NCBI RefSeq assembly: GCF_041006295.1
Contig: NZ_CP158487.1
Location: forward strand, 248,001-312,000
Length of the DNA: 64,000 nt
Origin: Candidatus Nanosynbacter sp. TM7-074
GTDB taxonomy: Bacteria > Patescibacteriota > Saccharimonadia > Saccharimonadales > Saccharimonadaceae
Direction of reading: 5' to 3'
The notes beneath the pieces were generated by a model, which was not told where the DNA came from, did no database searches, and saw only the letters and a list, made by a program, of their open reading frames with translations. A program made the translations under genes and the position numbers. This document shows, in pieces, positions 24,919 to 37,095 of the stretch (position 1 is the stretch's first letter; each line of letters starts with the position of its first letter).

Positions 24919-26178
24919 ATGAGGATAGCCTTTTTTATTGACGATTATTTACCTTCAGTGCATGGAGTAGCGACTTCTACTCGTGCGTATAAGCAAGCCC
25001 TGGAAACTCTGGGCCACGAGGTGTTTATCGTAGCACCAAAAGTTGGTGAGTATGTCGACGAGGACGATAACATTATTCGCATTTCGTCAATGAAAAATTA
25101 CATTTTTGAGAAACGTCATACTGCCAATTTATATCCAGGTCTCGCAAAGAAGTTTGATAAGTATAAGTTTGACGTTGTTCATAGTCAGACGCAGTTTCAG
25201 TTGGGTGTATTGGCGCATGCGGTGGCTCGACGGCAAAATATTCCACACGTAACGACGATACATACTCTTTATACCGAGCTGCTAGACGATTATCCGCTGA
25301 TGGTGATTGCTGGTGTTATAGCTCTGACAGTAGCGACACCGTTTGTTTTGGGGACGAAGCCGGTTTTGCCAGGATTGTCTGACGAGAAGATCCGTGGCCT
25401 GAGTAGACAGGCTCTAAAAGATATGATTTCACGTCAAGGTTGGCGGCTGACTGCAGCTTTTGCAAATAAGTGTGACGCTTGCATATCGCCATCAAAGCAT
25501 TTAGAAAAGATTTTGGTAGATGAGGGTGGATTGACTGCACCGTGCTACAATTTTCCAAACGGAATTAATACAGTTAAATATCGTGATGCAAAGGCTGCTG
25601 ATTCGCCGATTCAGAAGAAGCCTGGCGATAAATTCATTATTTCAGTAGCTCGGCTTAGTCCAGAGAAGCGGCAGATTGCCTTAATTGAAGCGATGCCGTA
25701 TATTAAAAATCCGCACATCAAGTTAGTGTTGGCGGGTGGTGGACCATACGAGAAAGAGCTAAAGGACCGTGCTCAGCAGCTTGGTCTTGTCGATCGAGTC
25801 ATATTCACTGGCATGCAGCCAGCAGATAAAGTGGCGGCTCTACTAAAGCAAGCAGATGTTTTCTCCTTGGCATCGTATCACTTTGACAATCAGCCAATGA
25901 CATTTTTGGAGGCATCGGCCGCTGGATTGCCGATTGTTTATTGTGACGAGCAGATGACAGAGGGTCTGACTAAGAAAAATGCTATTTTGACGGATGGTAT
26001 CGAAGGTGAAGATTTTGCCAAAGTATTTAATGAGTTGTTTGCCGACCCCGAACGACTAGCGGCGCTGTCAAAAGGTGCTTTGTCGGTGGCAAAGAAATTT
26101 GACTCGGTTACTATGGCTAAGAAAATGGTCGCTCTGTATGATGAATTGATACGCTCACGCCAGGCACTAAATACCTAA
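24919..26178 (+). CDS. GT4-family glycosyltransferase
   Basis: 419 residues with a GT-B fold: DDYLPSVHGVATSTRAYKQAL at the N-terminus, SVARLSPEKRQ and FSLASYHFDNQPMTFLEASAAG in the C-terminal domain. It parallels the 22798-24051 protein and proteins annotated as diacylglycerol or mannosyl glycosyltransferases. TATTAT (24907-24912) ends 6 bp before the ATG. Likely glycolipid or surface glycan synthesis; substrates unknown. Confidence 0.88.
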   Translation: MRIAFFIDDYLPSVHGVATSTRAYKQALETLGHEVFIVAPKVGEYVDEDDNIIRISSMKNYIFEKRHTANLYPGLAKKFDKYKFDVVHSQTQFQLGVLAHAVARRQNIPHVTTIHTLYTELLDDYPLMVIAGVIALTVATPFVLGTKPVLPGLSDEKIRGLSRQALKDMISRQGWRLTAAFANKCDACISPSKHLEKILVDEGGLTAPCYNFPNGINTVKYRDAKAADSPIQKKPGDKFIISVARLSPEKRQIALIEAMPYIKNPHIKLVLAGGGPYEKELKDRAQQLGLVDRVIFTGMQPADKVAALLKQADVFSLASYHFDNQPMTFLEASAAGLPIVYCDEQMTEGLTKKNAILTDGIEGEDFAKVFNELFADPERLAALSKGALSVAKKFDSVTMAKKMVALYDELIRSRQALNT

Positions 26179-26183
26179 TAGTC

Positions 26184-26660
26184 TTATCGCCGAGAGAGCT
26201 GCCGTCTAGTTTCGCGATCTTGATCTCGGCGTTTAATTGTTTCGCGTTTGTCGTAGGTTTTTTTACCTCTAGCTAGAGCAATAACCACTTTAATAAATTT
26301 TCCATTGGTCAATAATTTGGTCGGCACAATAGTCATGCCTTGCTTTTTGGCATCTGTAAAATGGGCAAGTTGTTTTTTGCTGACTAATAATTTTCGTGCC
26401 GAAGTGTCGACCGATCGGGTGTTTGCCTCGCCGCGGACGTTTAGTCGTAGCGAAAAGCTGGCGTTATTTAGCCGTAGTTCGTTATTTTTTAAACTTACGA
26501 AAGCGCCCTTCAGCTGAACATGTCCTTCCCTGGCGGCGCGTACCTCTAGTCCCGTCAAAACCAGCCCAGCTACAATTTCTTCGCCCAACTCATAGTCAAA
26601 CCGAGCTCGTCGGTTAATGACGGCCTGGGTGTTTGGTTTCTTAGTTTTTGGCTTTGGCAT
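26184..26660 (-). CDS. smpB: SsrA-binding protein SmpB
   Basis: 158 residues, the tmRNA partner in rescue of stalled ribosomes. Family features: NRRARFDYELGEEIVAGLVLTGLEVRAAREG, GKFIKVVIALARGKKTYDKRETIKRRD and a basic C-terminal tail. No tmRNA gene was found in this window. Minus-strand TATAAT ends 6 bp before the ATG. Confidence 0.95.
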   Translation of the reverse strand: MPKPKTKKPNTQAVINRRARFDYELGEEIVAGLVLTGLEVRAAREGHVQLKGAFVSLKNNELRLNNASFSLRLNVRGEANTRSVDTSARKLLVSKKQLAHFTDAKKQGMTIVPTKLLTNGKFIKVVIALARGKKTYDKRETIKRRDQDRETRRQLSRR

Positions 26661-26781
26661 GGGTATATTATAGCAGGTTTAACGACCTGGAGAGATAGAA
26701 ATTTATATTATGCCATAAGCATGTTAAAAATACAATATATAACCCTTGAAAAGAGTATGTCATTTTTGTCATACTGGATGA

Positions 26782-27948
26782 ATGCGTGGAGAAAAAATGT
26801 CTGGCCGCGAAGGCTTATTACTTAATGGCGAGCAAGATCAAGTTCCTCTTGATAAAATTGTACAACTATCTCAGATTCGTGGTGACAGAAATAGAGTAAC
26901 GACCGCCCTGAAGGACAGTATCCTGCGGGAAGGACTGCTCTATCCGCCAATTGTAGCTAGCGTTACTCCTGCTTTACTGGAGGAGTATATCAGCTTTACT
27001 AATCGTACGTGGGGCGGTGATGCGAAGTTTGATGACTTTACTGACAGGCTGCGTCTAGATGGCAATTACTATCTTATGGTAGCTGGACATACCAGATGTG
27101 CGGCTGTTGAGGAACTCATCAACGAAGGCGCACTTCCTGTTGATACTGAGATGCCGGTTAAGGTGGTAAAAATGGATTCAGTCATGGATATTGTCTCAGT
27201 TCAGCGGGCTGATAATCTACACAGCGCACCCCCGAAAGAGCGTGAAGCTATGGCTATCGTAGAGCTGTATGTTTGGGGCTTAGAGAATGGCAGCTGGAGT
27301 AATAAAAAAGAATTTCTCAATAGCCAGTCTAGTCAAAATATTAATATCACGAGAGGCACGCTACGCGATGCCCTGCATTATGCTAATCTGCCGTCAAGAA
27401 TTCGGAATTTCATTTTAGGCGGTGCAATTAAGTATTCTGTGGGAGTCGAGATGGGTGCTGGCGTCCCTATTATGCTGGATTTTTTTGCTTATAAAATGGG
27501 CTTTTCTGGGTTTGATGATTCGGTGATAAACGAAGAGTCCAAAAGACAAATTTGGTTGGCTACTGAAGTTTGTTTGGATAGGCTGTGTATTGAAATAGTT
27601 AGTGGCAATCGGAATACGGGAAAGAATAGAAGTATTCTGGAGTCTAGGGACCTAATCAAGAATGAGCTTAAGAGAATGAAGGGTGTGATGGTACCGGTAT
27701 CAGACGAGCCGCTATTTACCTTGCAAGAGCCGCCATCGCAGATTGTTGATAGTGAAATTAGAAATCTTCGTCAAGCACTTAATGATATGACTGTAAGGCA
27801 TGCTAGCGGTTTATTATCAGACATTATTAGGGGTCAAGAGGGGCTGCTGGGTAGCGATGAAGTGGATAGCTTATTAGATAAACTTAAGTCTGTAGAAAAC
27901 GATGAATATCGGAGGCTGGGCGGAATAGCCTTATCTGCAAGTATCTAA
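26782..27948 (+). CDS. ParB/Srx-fold domain protein, function unknown
   Basis: 388 residues. The N-terminal third resembles ParB/sulfiredoxin-fold domains: VPLDKIVQLSQIR, EGLLYPPIV, the GHTRCAAVEEL box and DNLHSAPPKEREAMA. The rest is helical, without a clear HTH. TTGAAA (26746-26751), an 18-bp spacer and CATACT (26770-26775) end 6 bp before the ATG at 26782, which fixes the start; ATG 26797 with a GGAG site is the alternative. No parA neighbour, so plasmid-style partitioning is unlikely; an accessory or regulatory DNA-binding role is possible. Confidence 0.65.
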   Translation: MRGEKMSGREGLLLNGEQDQVPLDKIVQLSQIRGDRNRVTTALKDSILREGLLYPPIVASVTPALLEEYISFTNRTWGGDAKFDDFTDRLRLDGNYYLMVAGHTRCAAVEELINEGALPVDTEMPVKVVKMDSVMDIVSVQRADNLHSAPPKEREAMAIVELYVWGLENGSWSNKKEFLNSQSSQNINITRGTLRDALHYANLPSRIRNFILGGAIKYSVGVEMGAGVPIMLDFFAYKMGFSGFDDSVINEESKRQIWLATEVCLDRLCIEIVSGNRNTGKNRSILESRDLIKNELKRMKGVMVPVSDEPLFTLQEPPSQIVDSEIRNLRQALNDMTVRHASGLLSDIIRGQEGLLGSDEVDSLLDKLKSVENDEYRRLGGIALSASI

Positions 27949-27981
27949 TACTTCTCCCCTACCTTTGCTATAATAAGTCGG

Positions 27982-29853
27982 ATGATAGCCGACATTCACA
28001 TCACCGAGAAAAGTTTTGGCGATAAGACGTTGATGCGCGACGTCAAGTTTAGCGTGGATGACGGCGAGAAGGTCGGCGTGGTCGGCCGCAATGGCGTCGG
28101 CAAGTCGACACTGTTTGGCATCTTGGCAGGCACGGACACTGATTATACTGGCCAGGTGATTTTTCGGCGCGGCATCACCGTGGCCAGTACGGCGCAGGAG
28201 CATCACGGCTTGGGTGATCAGACGGTGTTGAGCTACATCTTGGCGGGGCTGCCAGAATATGCGAGCTTAAAGAAAATTATTGATGAATATCCTGAAACCA
28301 TGGGCGATAATATGCGTAAGATTGAGGAGTACACGCAGGCGCTGGAGCGATTTGACCAGAAAGGGTTTTATCAGATTGAGGAGAAGATTGGGCGGGAGCT
28401 TGATAGTTTTCAGCTGAGCGGGTGTGGCGAGCGGCCGCTTGGTTCCCTGTCGGGTGGTCAGAAGCGGCTGGTGGAGATCGTCAAGATTATGCATTCGGAG
28501 GCGCATTTGGCGCTGATTGACGAGCCGACTAATCACATGGATTACGTGGCCAAGCAGCAATTCATCGACTGGATGAGTTCGCAGCCGCGCCAGGCCATGT
28601 TGATCATCACGCACGACCGCGATGTGCTAGGCCGGGTGGACCGGATTATTGAACTTAAAGATGGCCGAGCAGTCAGTTACCGTGGTAATTATGACGCCTA
28701 TCTCAAGCAGAATGCTCAGGCGACAGCGGCGGGCATGAATAATTTTGAGCAAATTGAGAAGCGGATGACTAATCTTCGACAAAAGGTGTTGGATTATCAG
28801 CGGCTAAAGGAAAAGTCGCGAAACCCCGGCACCATCCAAAAGTTCAAGCGGCTGGAAAATGAAGCGCGGGCCGAGCTGGCGGAATTATCAGAGATGGACA
28901 AGCCGACGTTTTGGATTGACAAGGAGTCGGCTGGGCAGCTTGATTATAAGTCGGCTGAGCGCTACGGCAAGTTCAAGGCGCGCAATATTCGGCTATCAAT
29001 GAAGGATGCGGCCAGTCGCAGTCAGCATGTGCTGGTGCGAGTTGAGGATGCGGCAGTTGGGGTTGACGAGCGGATATTGTTTGAGGGCGTGAATATTGAT
29101 TTGCGTGAGGGCGAGGCGGTGGAGCTGCGCGGCCGGAATGGCGCTGGCAAGACGACGCTGATTCGGATGTTGTTGGCAAGCGGTGGTGCGGCTGCTCGGG
29201 CATCTCATAAAATAATCCGGGACCCGCTAAAGCCAGCCCAGATTTTTTCTGAGATGCCACTCGCATCCAACGCGTCGACTGCGGCACCTCCTGCGTTGGA
29301 GGCTGTGGAGCATTCGCGAATAGCGAGTGCTCCAGCCGAACGCTCGCGTAGTATCTCCAGTGGAGATGCAAGCGAAAAGAGTACTCCAGCGCAGGAGCGT
29401 GGCGTAGTCGTCACCCCCGTCCTCTACTCTGGTAATCTCTTCCTTGACCCACAGGTGCGGGTGGGTGTGTATGAGCAAGAGATCGATGAGCGGTATTTGG
29501 TGGATCCGTTGGAGGCGGCGATTGAGAAATTATACCTCAGTCGCGACCTGCCGATTTCTGAGACAAAAATTCGCCAATTATTAGCTGACTATTTATTCAC
29601 TGAAGCCGATCGGATGACGCCACTAGCGCGCCTGTCGGGTGGTCAGAAGGCACGCTTTCAGATTATTGCCATGCTGGCGAATGACCCGCAACTATTGATT
29701 TTGGATGAGCCGACCAACCACCTTGATCTGCCGAGCATCGAGGAATTAGAGACGGCACTGGCGAAGTATTCCGGTGCCATCCTCTATGTCAGCCACGATA
29801 ACTATTTCCGCCAAGAAATCGGCGGCGAGGTGGTGCAAATCGGCGCAGCATAA
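27982..29853 (+). CDS. ABC-F family ATPase with an in-frame palindromic insertion
   Basis: 623 residues, two ATPase domains: Walker A GRNGVGKST and GRNGAGKTT, signatures LSGGQKR and LSGGQKAR, Walker B ALIDEPTNHMD and LILDEPTNHLD. ABC-F proteins act on ribosomes, not as transporters. Between the Walker A helix and the signature of domain 2 lies a low-complexity stretch of roughly 75-85 residues (about 404-488) rich in Ala and Ser, encoded by palindromic DNA that includes the repeat at 29195-29263. Motifs before and after remain intact and in frame. TATAAT (27969-27974) ends 7 bp before the ATG. Confidence 0.9.
   Translation: MIADIHITEKSFGDKTLMRDVKFSVDDGEKVGVVGRNGVGKSTLFGILAGTDTDYTGQVIFRRGITVASTAQEHHGLGDQTVLSYILAGLPEYASLKKIIDEYPETMGDNMRKIEEYTQALERFDQKGFYQIEEKIGRELDSFQLSGCGERPLGSLSGGQKRLVEIVKIMHSEAHLALIDEPTNHMDYVAKQQFIDWMSSQPRQAMLIITHDRDVLGRVDRIIELKDGRAVSYRGNYDAYLKQNAQATAAGMNNFEQIEKRMTNLRQKVLDYQRLKEKSRNPGTIQKFKRLENEARAELAELSEMDKPTFWIDKESAGQLDYKSAERYGKFKARNIRLSMKDAASRSQHVLVRVEDAAVGVDERILFEGVNIDLREGEAVELRGRNGAGKTTLIRMLLASGGAAARASHKIIRDPLKPAQIFSEMPLASNASTAAPPALEAVEHSRIASAPAERSRSISSGDASEKSTPAQERGVVVTPVLYSGNLFLDPQVRVGVYEQEIDERYLVDPLEAAIEKLYLSRDLPISETKIRQLLADYLFTEADRMTPLARLSGGQKARFQIIAMLANDPQLLILDEPTNHLDLPSIEELETALAKYSGAILYVSHDNYFRQEIGGEVVQIGAA
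29195..29263 (+). repeat. Palindromic dispersed repeat, copy 1 (inside the ABC-F gene)
   Basis: A 69-bp element homologous to 38769-38838. GGCATCTCA (29199-29207) pairs perfectly with TGAGATGCC (29250-29258), with AAAA/TTTT just inside. The block GCCCAGATTTTTTCTGAG is shared almost exactly with copy 2. The stem differs from copy 2 by compensatory changes. Confidence 0.75.
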
Positions 29854-29881
29854 TAGTCCCGCCACTTCAGGCGGGACTATT
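29852..29881 (+). terminator. Terminator after the ABC-F gene
   Basis: A perfect 12-bp stem, 29852-29863 with 29870-29881, GC core GTCCCGCC/GGCGGGAC, short T-rich tail. It also faces the leftward glutaredoxin gene. Confidence 0.85.
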
Positions 29882-29900
29882 ATTCGTTCAAATGCGTGTT

Positions 29901-30188
29901 CTAATCAGCTAACAGGCCATTCTTGCGCAGCAAGTCTTGCAGCTTTGGTCGGTCAAAACCAAGTACTAATTCCCCGTTAATGTCGGTAACCGGCACGCCT
30001 TGGAAATTGCCGCCGTTTTTATTTAGCAATTCTTCCTTAGCGCTAGGATCGGCCTCAATATCCTTAGAAACAAAATCAATACCCAACTTTTTTAGCCATT
30101 CCATTTCCGTGTGGCAAAACGCACACCAGCTGGTGCTATATACAACAACTTTTGTGTCTTGGTGGTTGTTCGTCGTGTCTTCGCTCAT
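29901..30188 (-). CDS. Glutaredoxin-like thiol oxidoreductase
   Basis: 95 residues with a thioredoxin fold and active site WCAFC (C22, C25), the cis-Pro region FQGVPVTDI, and a YSTSWCAFCHTEMEWLKKLG start typical of NrdH/glutaredoxin-3-like proteins. It reduces disulfides in the cytoplasm. A GGGGAG Shine-Dalgarno sequence lies 5 nt before the ATG with a TATAAT further up, so this gene has a conventional leader. Confidence 0.9.
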   Translation of the reverse strand: MSEDTTNNHQDTKVVVYSTSWCAFCHTEMEWLKKLGIDFVSKDIEADPSAKEELLNKNGGNFQGVPVTDINGELVLGFDRPKLQDLLRKNGLLAD

Positions 30189-30239
30189 ATACTCCCCTGT
30201 TTAATAACAATCTCAATTATAGCATATTGGCTACGCTTA

Positions 30240-30461
30240 TTAGGAATTCTTAGAAGTTAAGTGCCAACCTTTGCACCATTCACAGCGATATACATCAATG
30301 GATAAATTTGGGTTGATTAGTTCTTGAGTGTCCGCGGCTTGGCGCGCCTTTACTTCTGTCGAAAATTGCCGTTTTTTCTGACAATTAGTTAGTCCAGAAA
30401 TTGACATCAATGATGTTTTCTGTGATTTTTGACTATTTTTTGGATAATTTCGCCGAGGCAT
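30240..30461 (-). CDS. Small putative zinc-binding protein
   Basis: 73 residues, basic N-terminal half, then C27 and a C-terminal YRCEWCKGWHLTS motif (C60, C63, H67) that looks like a zinc knuckle. Not recognised by name. It sits alone between the glutaredoxin gene and the ATP synthase promoter; its own -10 (TATACT or TACTAT) overlaps the operon promoter region on the other strand. Possibly nucleic-acid binding. Confidence 0.6.
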   Translation of the reverse strand: MPRRNYPKNSQKSQKTSLMSISGLTNCQKKRQFSTEVKARQAADTQELINPNLSIDVYRCEWCKGWHLTSKNS

Positions 30462-30462
30462 C

Positions 30463-30492
30463 TTGCAAAATAGTATAACAGATTGATATAGT
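30463..30492 (+). promoter_or_regulatory. Promoter of the ATP synthase operon
   Basis: TTGCAA (30463-30468), 18-bp spacer, TATAGT (30487-30492), 11 bp before the first ATG. Confidence 0.65.
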
Positions 30493-30503
30493 GATAAGTA
30501 ATC

Positions 30504-30761
30504 ATGAAGGAAACTGATGCTTCTGCTGGTAAAACAGACGACTTTAATGCGGCAACGCTTTTGACTAAGACGATGATTAGTACGACGTGGCGGATGTTTT
30601 TGCCGACAGTTGGTTTAACTTTGTTGGGATTGTGGCTGGATGATAGAACTGGACTAAAGCCTAAGTTGACGCTTATGGGAATTGTCATTGGCGTGATTGT
30701 TGCGGCTGTTCTGGTATTTTTGCAAATTGCTAAGATTAAGCGACAGGAGTCGAAGAAATGA
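30504..30761 (+). CDS. AtpI/AtpZ-like ATP synthase assembly protein
   Basis: 85 residues with two membrane helices (about 30-50, 55-76) and the AtpI-type segment LTLLGLWLDDRTGLKP. It heads the operon as AtpI does in many bacteria and probably helps c-ring assembly or Mg2+ supply. The stop overlaps the atpB start by 4 bp. Confidence 0.8.
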   Translation: MKETDASAGKTDDFNAATLLTKTMISTTWRMFLPTVGLTLLGLWLDDRTGLKPKLTLMGIVIGVIVAAVLVFLQIAKIKRQESKK

Positions 30762-31594
30762 TTAACTACATAGCAAGTGCTGGTCCGCACATTTCGGTAA
30801 AAGTTGACGAAGTTTTTAATATATCTGGCGTATCAATAACTAATTCGCATCTGGTCGGTATCTTAGGTTTGGTAGCGTTAGTGTGGCTAATGTTCCGTAC
30901 GCGAGCAGCAGTTTTAGGGAAAAAGAAGCATAATTTCGCAACCATGTTGGTTCAGTGGACTTTTGACGGACTATATAATACTGTTCATCAGGTTATCCCC
31001 GACGAGAAGTGGGCGCGTAAAGTGGCGCCGCTGTGTATTACCCTGTTCTTCTTTATTGTTGCGCAGTACTGGTTGGGGCTTTTGCCGATTGTTGGTCCAA
31101 TTACCATCGGCGAGCATCACACACCTTTATTCCGTGGCGGTGTGGCGGATCTTAATATGACGTTTGGGCTGGCAATTGTGACAATTGTGTCCGCGCAAGT
31201 TTATGCCTTTAAATACTTAGGTTTTAAGGGAAATATGGGACGATATTTTGTTAATCCACTGCGCGACCCAATTATGGCGTTCGTTGGTATTTTGGAGTTG
31301 GTGGCAGAGTTTTCGCGAATGCTAGGTCTGAGTTTCCGTCTGTTTGGTAACGTTTTGGCTGGCGAAATTCTCTTGGCTATCATTGCTTATATGACGCAAT
31401 TTATGTCACCAGCCGCACTGCAGCCTTTCTATTTCTTCGAGTTATTTATCGGCGGCATTCAGGCATACATTTTCTTTATGTTGTCAACGGTGTTTATTTC
31501 CCTGGGGCTGGCTCACCACGATTCACACGAGCCGCTTGATGATGTTCACTCCTCTGTTGAAGCTAAGAAATTAGTGGCGGCAGAAAGTGATTAA
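30758..31594 (+). CDS. atpB: ATP synthase F0 subunit a
   Basis: 278-residue membrane subunit forming the proton half-channels. The essential arginine lies in LGLSFRLFGNVLAGEI, followed by the conserved helix with FFELFIGGIQAYIFFMLSTVFI. It has a normal number of helices and a charged C-terminal tail. Confidence 0.95.
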   Translation: MINYIASAGPHISVKVDEVFNISGVSITNSHLVGILGLVALVWLMFRTRAAVLGKKKHNFATMLVQWTFDGLYNTVHQVIPDEKWARKVAPLCITLFFFIVAQYWLGLLPIVGPITIGEHHTPLFRGGVADLNMTFGLAIVTIVSAQVYAFKYLGFKGNMGRYFVNPLRDPIMAFVGILELVAEFSRMLGLSFRLFGNVLAGEILLAIIAYMTQFMSPAALQPFYFFELFIGGIQAYIFFMLSTVFISLGLAHHDSHEPLDDVHSSVEAKKLVAAESD

Positions 31595-31629
31595 ATTAGT
31601 TAACAATTAATTAAAGGAGAATATTAAAA

Positions 31630-31842
31630 ATGGAAGCATTATCATTTGCACTTACCTACGCAATCCCAGCTGCATTTGCAGCAATCGGCGCTGCAATCGT
31701 TGGCGCAGCTGCTATGAACGCCGCTGGTCGTAACCCAGAAAAAATCAACGACCTACGCACAATGATGATTTTGGGTATTTCGTTCATCGACGCGATTGCT
31801 ATTATTGGTTTTGTTGCAGCAATCGTCGGCAAAGTTATGTAG
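31630..31842 (+). CDS. atpE: ATP synthase F0 subunit c
   Basis: 70 residues, a two-helix hairpin with the loop GRNPEK and the ion-binding carboxylate Asp in SFIDAIAIIGFVAAI. The residues around it do not show the Na+-type Q/ES/T set, so proton coupling is likely. AAAGGAG ribosome binding site 12 nt upstream. Confidence 0.95.
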   Translation: MEALSFALTYAIPAAFAAIGAAIVGAAAMNAAGRNPEKINDLRTMMILGISFIDAIAIIGFVAAIVGKVM

Positions 31843-31857
31843 TTTTCGGAGTAAATT

Positions 31858-32400
31858 GTGGAGAGAATATTAACACAATTTGCCAATTCTGGCGCGTCAG
31901 AGAAAGCTGATTTGCTGAGCTCGTTAGGGATTGATTGGACACTCTTAGCACTTCAGACAGTAGCGTTTCTAATTTTGCTTTTCGTGCTGCGTAAGTTTGT
32001 CTATCCGCCAATGATGGAGATGCTTGTTAAGCGCGAGAAAGACCTTAAGGCTGCTGACGCGGCGGCGAAATCAGCCAAAGAAAATGCTGATAGAGCCGAA
32101 GAGATGACTGCCGAGATGGTGCGAAAAGCCCGAGTTGAAGCTAGTAATATTGTCGCGTCAGCCCGAGAAGAAGCAGCTGAGGTTGTTGAGGAAGCGGCTG
32201 AAAAAGCCACCGCCAAGTCGGAGGCCTTGATTAAAGAAGCTCATAATACAATTGCTCAGGAAGTTAAAAACGCTAAGAAAGAATTGCATAATTCAACTCT
32301 GGAATTGGTAGCTGAGGCGGCTGGTAAGGTCTTAAACGAGAAGATTGATTCTAAAAAGGATGCAAAGCTAATCTCGACCGCGCTAGAGGAGGCTGAATAG
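31858..32400 (+). CDS. atpF: ATP synthase F0 subunit b
   Basis: 180 residues: one membrane helix (about 31-47) and a long charged coiled-coil stator stalk (50-175). It starts with GTG at 31858. The stop abuts atpH directly. Confidence 0.92.
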   Translation: MERILTQFANSGASEKADLLSSLGIDWTLLALQTVAFLILLFVLRKFVYPPMMEMLVKREKDLKAADAAAKSAKENADRAEEMTAEMVRKARVEASNIVASAREEAAEVVEEAAEKATAKSEALIKEAHNTIAQEVKNAKKELHNSTLELVAEAAGKVLNEKIDSKKDAKLISTALEEAE

Positions 32401-32799
32401 ATGCGATTGGTGTCCAGGCGAGAGTTGGCAAAATACGCAGCTGAGCAGATTATTGCTGGCAATGATACGATTATGGAAGAAATTGCTAGTTTGTTGGTTT
32501 ATGAAAAACGCCAGCGTGAGATTGAGCTATTGGTGAGGGATGTCGAAGCAGAATTGGCTGGGCATGGTGAAATTGTGGCGTCAATTGAAAGCGCAAGAAA
32601 GCTTGATGTTGATACAAAGCGGGAGATAGAAAAATATCTGATGTCTGCAGTGGACACCAAGAGCAATAAGTCGAAGGTGACGCTGAAGGAATCAATTGAC
32701 CCAACGCTAATTGGTGGCTTCAAGCTACGAACGCCGACCGCAACGCTGGACGCGACGATTGCTAAGAAACTAAACGACTTGCGGGCGAAGAAAATCTAG
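32401..32799 (+). CDS. atpH: ATP synthase F1 subunit delta
   Basis: 132 residues, shorter than the usual 170-180, so part of the N-terminal helical domain is reduced. The C-terminal [31 protein letters not shown] is the conserved OSCP/delta end. Links the stator stalk to the F1 head. Confidence 0.92.
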   Translation: MRLVSRRELAKYAAEQIIAGNDTIMEEIASLLVYEKRQREIELLVRDVEAELAGHGEIVASIESARKLDVDTKREIEKYLMSAVDTKSNKSKVTLKESIDPTLIGGFKLRTPTATLDATIAKKLNDLRAKKI

Positions 32800-32807
32800 G
32801 AGGAAAA

Positions 32808-34334
32808 ATGAGCAAGATTGATGTGACAGAACTAGCCAAAAGCCTGCGGGAAAAAATCGCGCAGCTGGAGGCGACGGAAGGACTAGCGGACGCTGGTGTG
32901 GTCATCCGCGTCGGCGACGGCGTGGCGTGGGTGCACGGCCTCAGTAAAGCTGGCTACAGCGAAGTGCTAGAAATTGAGACTGATGGCGGCACAGTGGAAG
33001 CCTTTGCACTGAACTTAATGGAAGATGAAATCGGTGCGGTGATCCTCGGCGGCGAAGAAAAAGTCAAGGCTGGCGCTAGCGTCCGCCGCAAGGGTGCGGT
33101 GCTGGACGTGCCAGTTGGCGAGGAGCTGCTTGGCCGGGTGGTTGACCCGCTTGGTCGGCCGCTGGATGGCGGACCGGCTATCAAGACCAAGAAACGTGGG
33201 CTGATTGAACGCCCAGCTATCGGCGTGATGGGCCGTAAGTCGGTGCATGAGCCATTGATGACCGGTATCATGTCAATTGACGCTATGTTCCCAATCGGTC
33301 GCGGCCAGCGCGAGCTGATTATCGGTGACCGCCAGACTGGAAAGACGGCAATCGCTATTGACACTATGATCAACCAGGCACGGCAAAAGACCGGCGTGGT
33401 CAACGTTTACGTGGCGATTGGACAGAAATTATCAAAGATTGCCCGGTTGGTTGACCGCCTGAAAGAAGAAGGCGTGATGGAGCAAACCATCGTGGTGGCG
33501 ACCAGCCCGTCGGATGCGGCTTCCCTGCTCTACCTGGCGCCATATGCTGGTACCGCCATGGGTGAATATTTCCGCGACAATGGCGGCCACGCGCTGATGA
33601 TTTATGACGATTTGACCAAGCATGCGGTAGCGTACCGCCAGATGTCGCTCTTGCTCCGTCGTCCACCAGGACGCGAGGCGTACCCTGGTGATGTGTTCTA
33701 TCTGCACTCTCGCCTACTGGAGCGTTCAGCGAAGTTGTCAGATGAATTAGGTGCTGGTTCACTGACTGCTCTGCCGATCATCGAGACGCAGGCCGGTGAC
33801 ATCTCGGCGTACATCCCGACCAACGTGATTTCTATCACCGACGGTCAGATTTTCCTGGAGACTGACTTGTTCTACCAAGGTATTCGCCCAGCTATCTCTG
33901 CTGGTCTATCAGTTTCCCGCGTCGGTGGCGCCGCTCAGACCAAGGCGGTTAAATCAGTTGGTGGTAACCTAAAGCTCGGTCTTTCACAGTTCCGCGAATT
34001 GGCGTCATTTGCCCAGTTTGGCTCGGATCTGGATGATGCGACCAAGGCGCAAATTGACCGCGGTCAGCGCTTGACTGAACTCTTGAAACAACCGCAGTAC
34101 CAGCCGATGAGTGTTTGGGAGCAATTTGTCAGCATCCATGCGGTGACCAGCGGTGCCTTTGACAATGTGCCAGTTGCTAAGATCAAGGAAGCACAAGCAG
34201 CCCTGCTGACACAACTTTGGAAAAATAACAAAGACGCAATGCGTGAACTAAACAAGGGCGCCAAGCCAACCGACGAGCAAATGAAGCTGATTGACGAGGC
34301 AACGCAGGCAGCGGCGAAAGGCTTTGAGGAGTAA
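32808..34334 (+). CDS. atpA: ATP synthase F1 subunit alpha
   Basis: 508 residues. Walker [57 protein letters not shown] signature, arginine finger region in [20 protein letters not shown] ribosome binding site. Noticeably GC-richer than flanking genes, as are atpG and atpD. Confidence 0.97.
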   Translation: MSKIDVTELAKSLREKIAQLEATEGLADAGVVIRVGDGVAWVHGLSKAGYSEVLEIETDGGTVEAFALNLMEDEIGAVILGGEEKVKAGASVRRKGAVLDVPVGEELLGRVVDPLGRPLDGGPAIKTKKRGLIERPAIGVMGRKSVHEPLMTGIMSIDAMFPIGRGQRELIIGDRQTGKTAIAIDTMINQARQKTGVVNVYVAIGQKLSKIARLVDRLKEEGVMEQTIVVATSPSDAASLLYLAPYAGTAMGEYFRDNGGHALMIYDDLTKHAVAYRQMSLLLRRPPGREAYPGDVFYLHSRLLERSAKLSDELGAGSLTALPIIETQAGDISAYIPTNVISITDGQIFLETDLFYQGIRPAISAGLSVSRVGGAAQTKAVKSVGGNLKLGLSQFRELASFAQFGSDLDDATKAQIDRGQRLTELLKQPQYQPMSVWEQFVSIHAVTSGAFDNVPVAKIKEAQAALLTQLWKNNKDAMRELNKGAKPTDEQMKLIDEATQAAAKGFEE

Positions 34335-34337
34335 TCC

Positions 34338-36667
<2,330 letters not shown>

Positions 36668-36669
36668 CC

Positions 36670-37095
36670 ATGAAATTGTCATTAGTTACACTTGTTGGCA
36701 CGAAGGTTGACGAAGAGGTTTATTCGCTGTCAATCCCAACCATTGACGGCGAAATATCCGTTTTCCCGAGTCATGAGCCGCTAGTGACGATTGCGCGGGA
36801 CGGCGTCATTACTGTGCGCCGCCATAAAGAAGATCTTGATAGCCAACTAGAGTATTTCGCGATCTCCGGCGGCGTGGTGAAGATTGATTATTCATCGGTG
36901 CAAATCCTAGTGGACGAGGCCGACCACGGCGACGACATTATCGAGGCGGAGACGCAGGCGGCACTGGAGCGCGCTATCAAAGCTCGCGACGAAGCCGGCG
37001 ACCAAGTCGAGCGCGAAAAAGCCAAACAGCTCATTGACCGTCATATGGTGCGGTTGAAGGTGGCGGATCTTCATCGGCGCAAGCGACGACGTTAA
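36670..37095 (+). CDS. atpC: ATP synthase F1 subunit epsilon
   Basis: 141 residues: N-terminal beta-sandwich (PTIDGEISVFPSHEPLVT, YFAISGGVVKID) and a C-terminal helical hairpin that can inhibit ATP hydrolysis. Its end overlaps the convergent kinase-like gene by 4 bp; no terminator separates them. Confidence 0.93.
   Translation: MKLSLVTLVGTKVDEEVYSLSIPTIDGEISVFPSHEPLVTIARDGVITVRRHKEDLDSQLEYFAISGGVVKIDYSSVQILVDEADHGDDIIEAETQAALERAIKARDEAGDQVEREKAKQLIDRHMVRLKVADLHRRKRRR

Noticed and set aside
27982-29853. ABC-F insertion as a frameshift or assembly error
   Set aside because: The frame is continuous and both flanking ATPase motifs are intact; a homologous element occurs in dus, so an inserted repeat is the simpler explanation.
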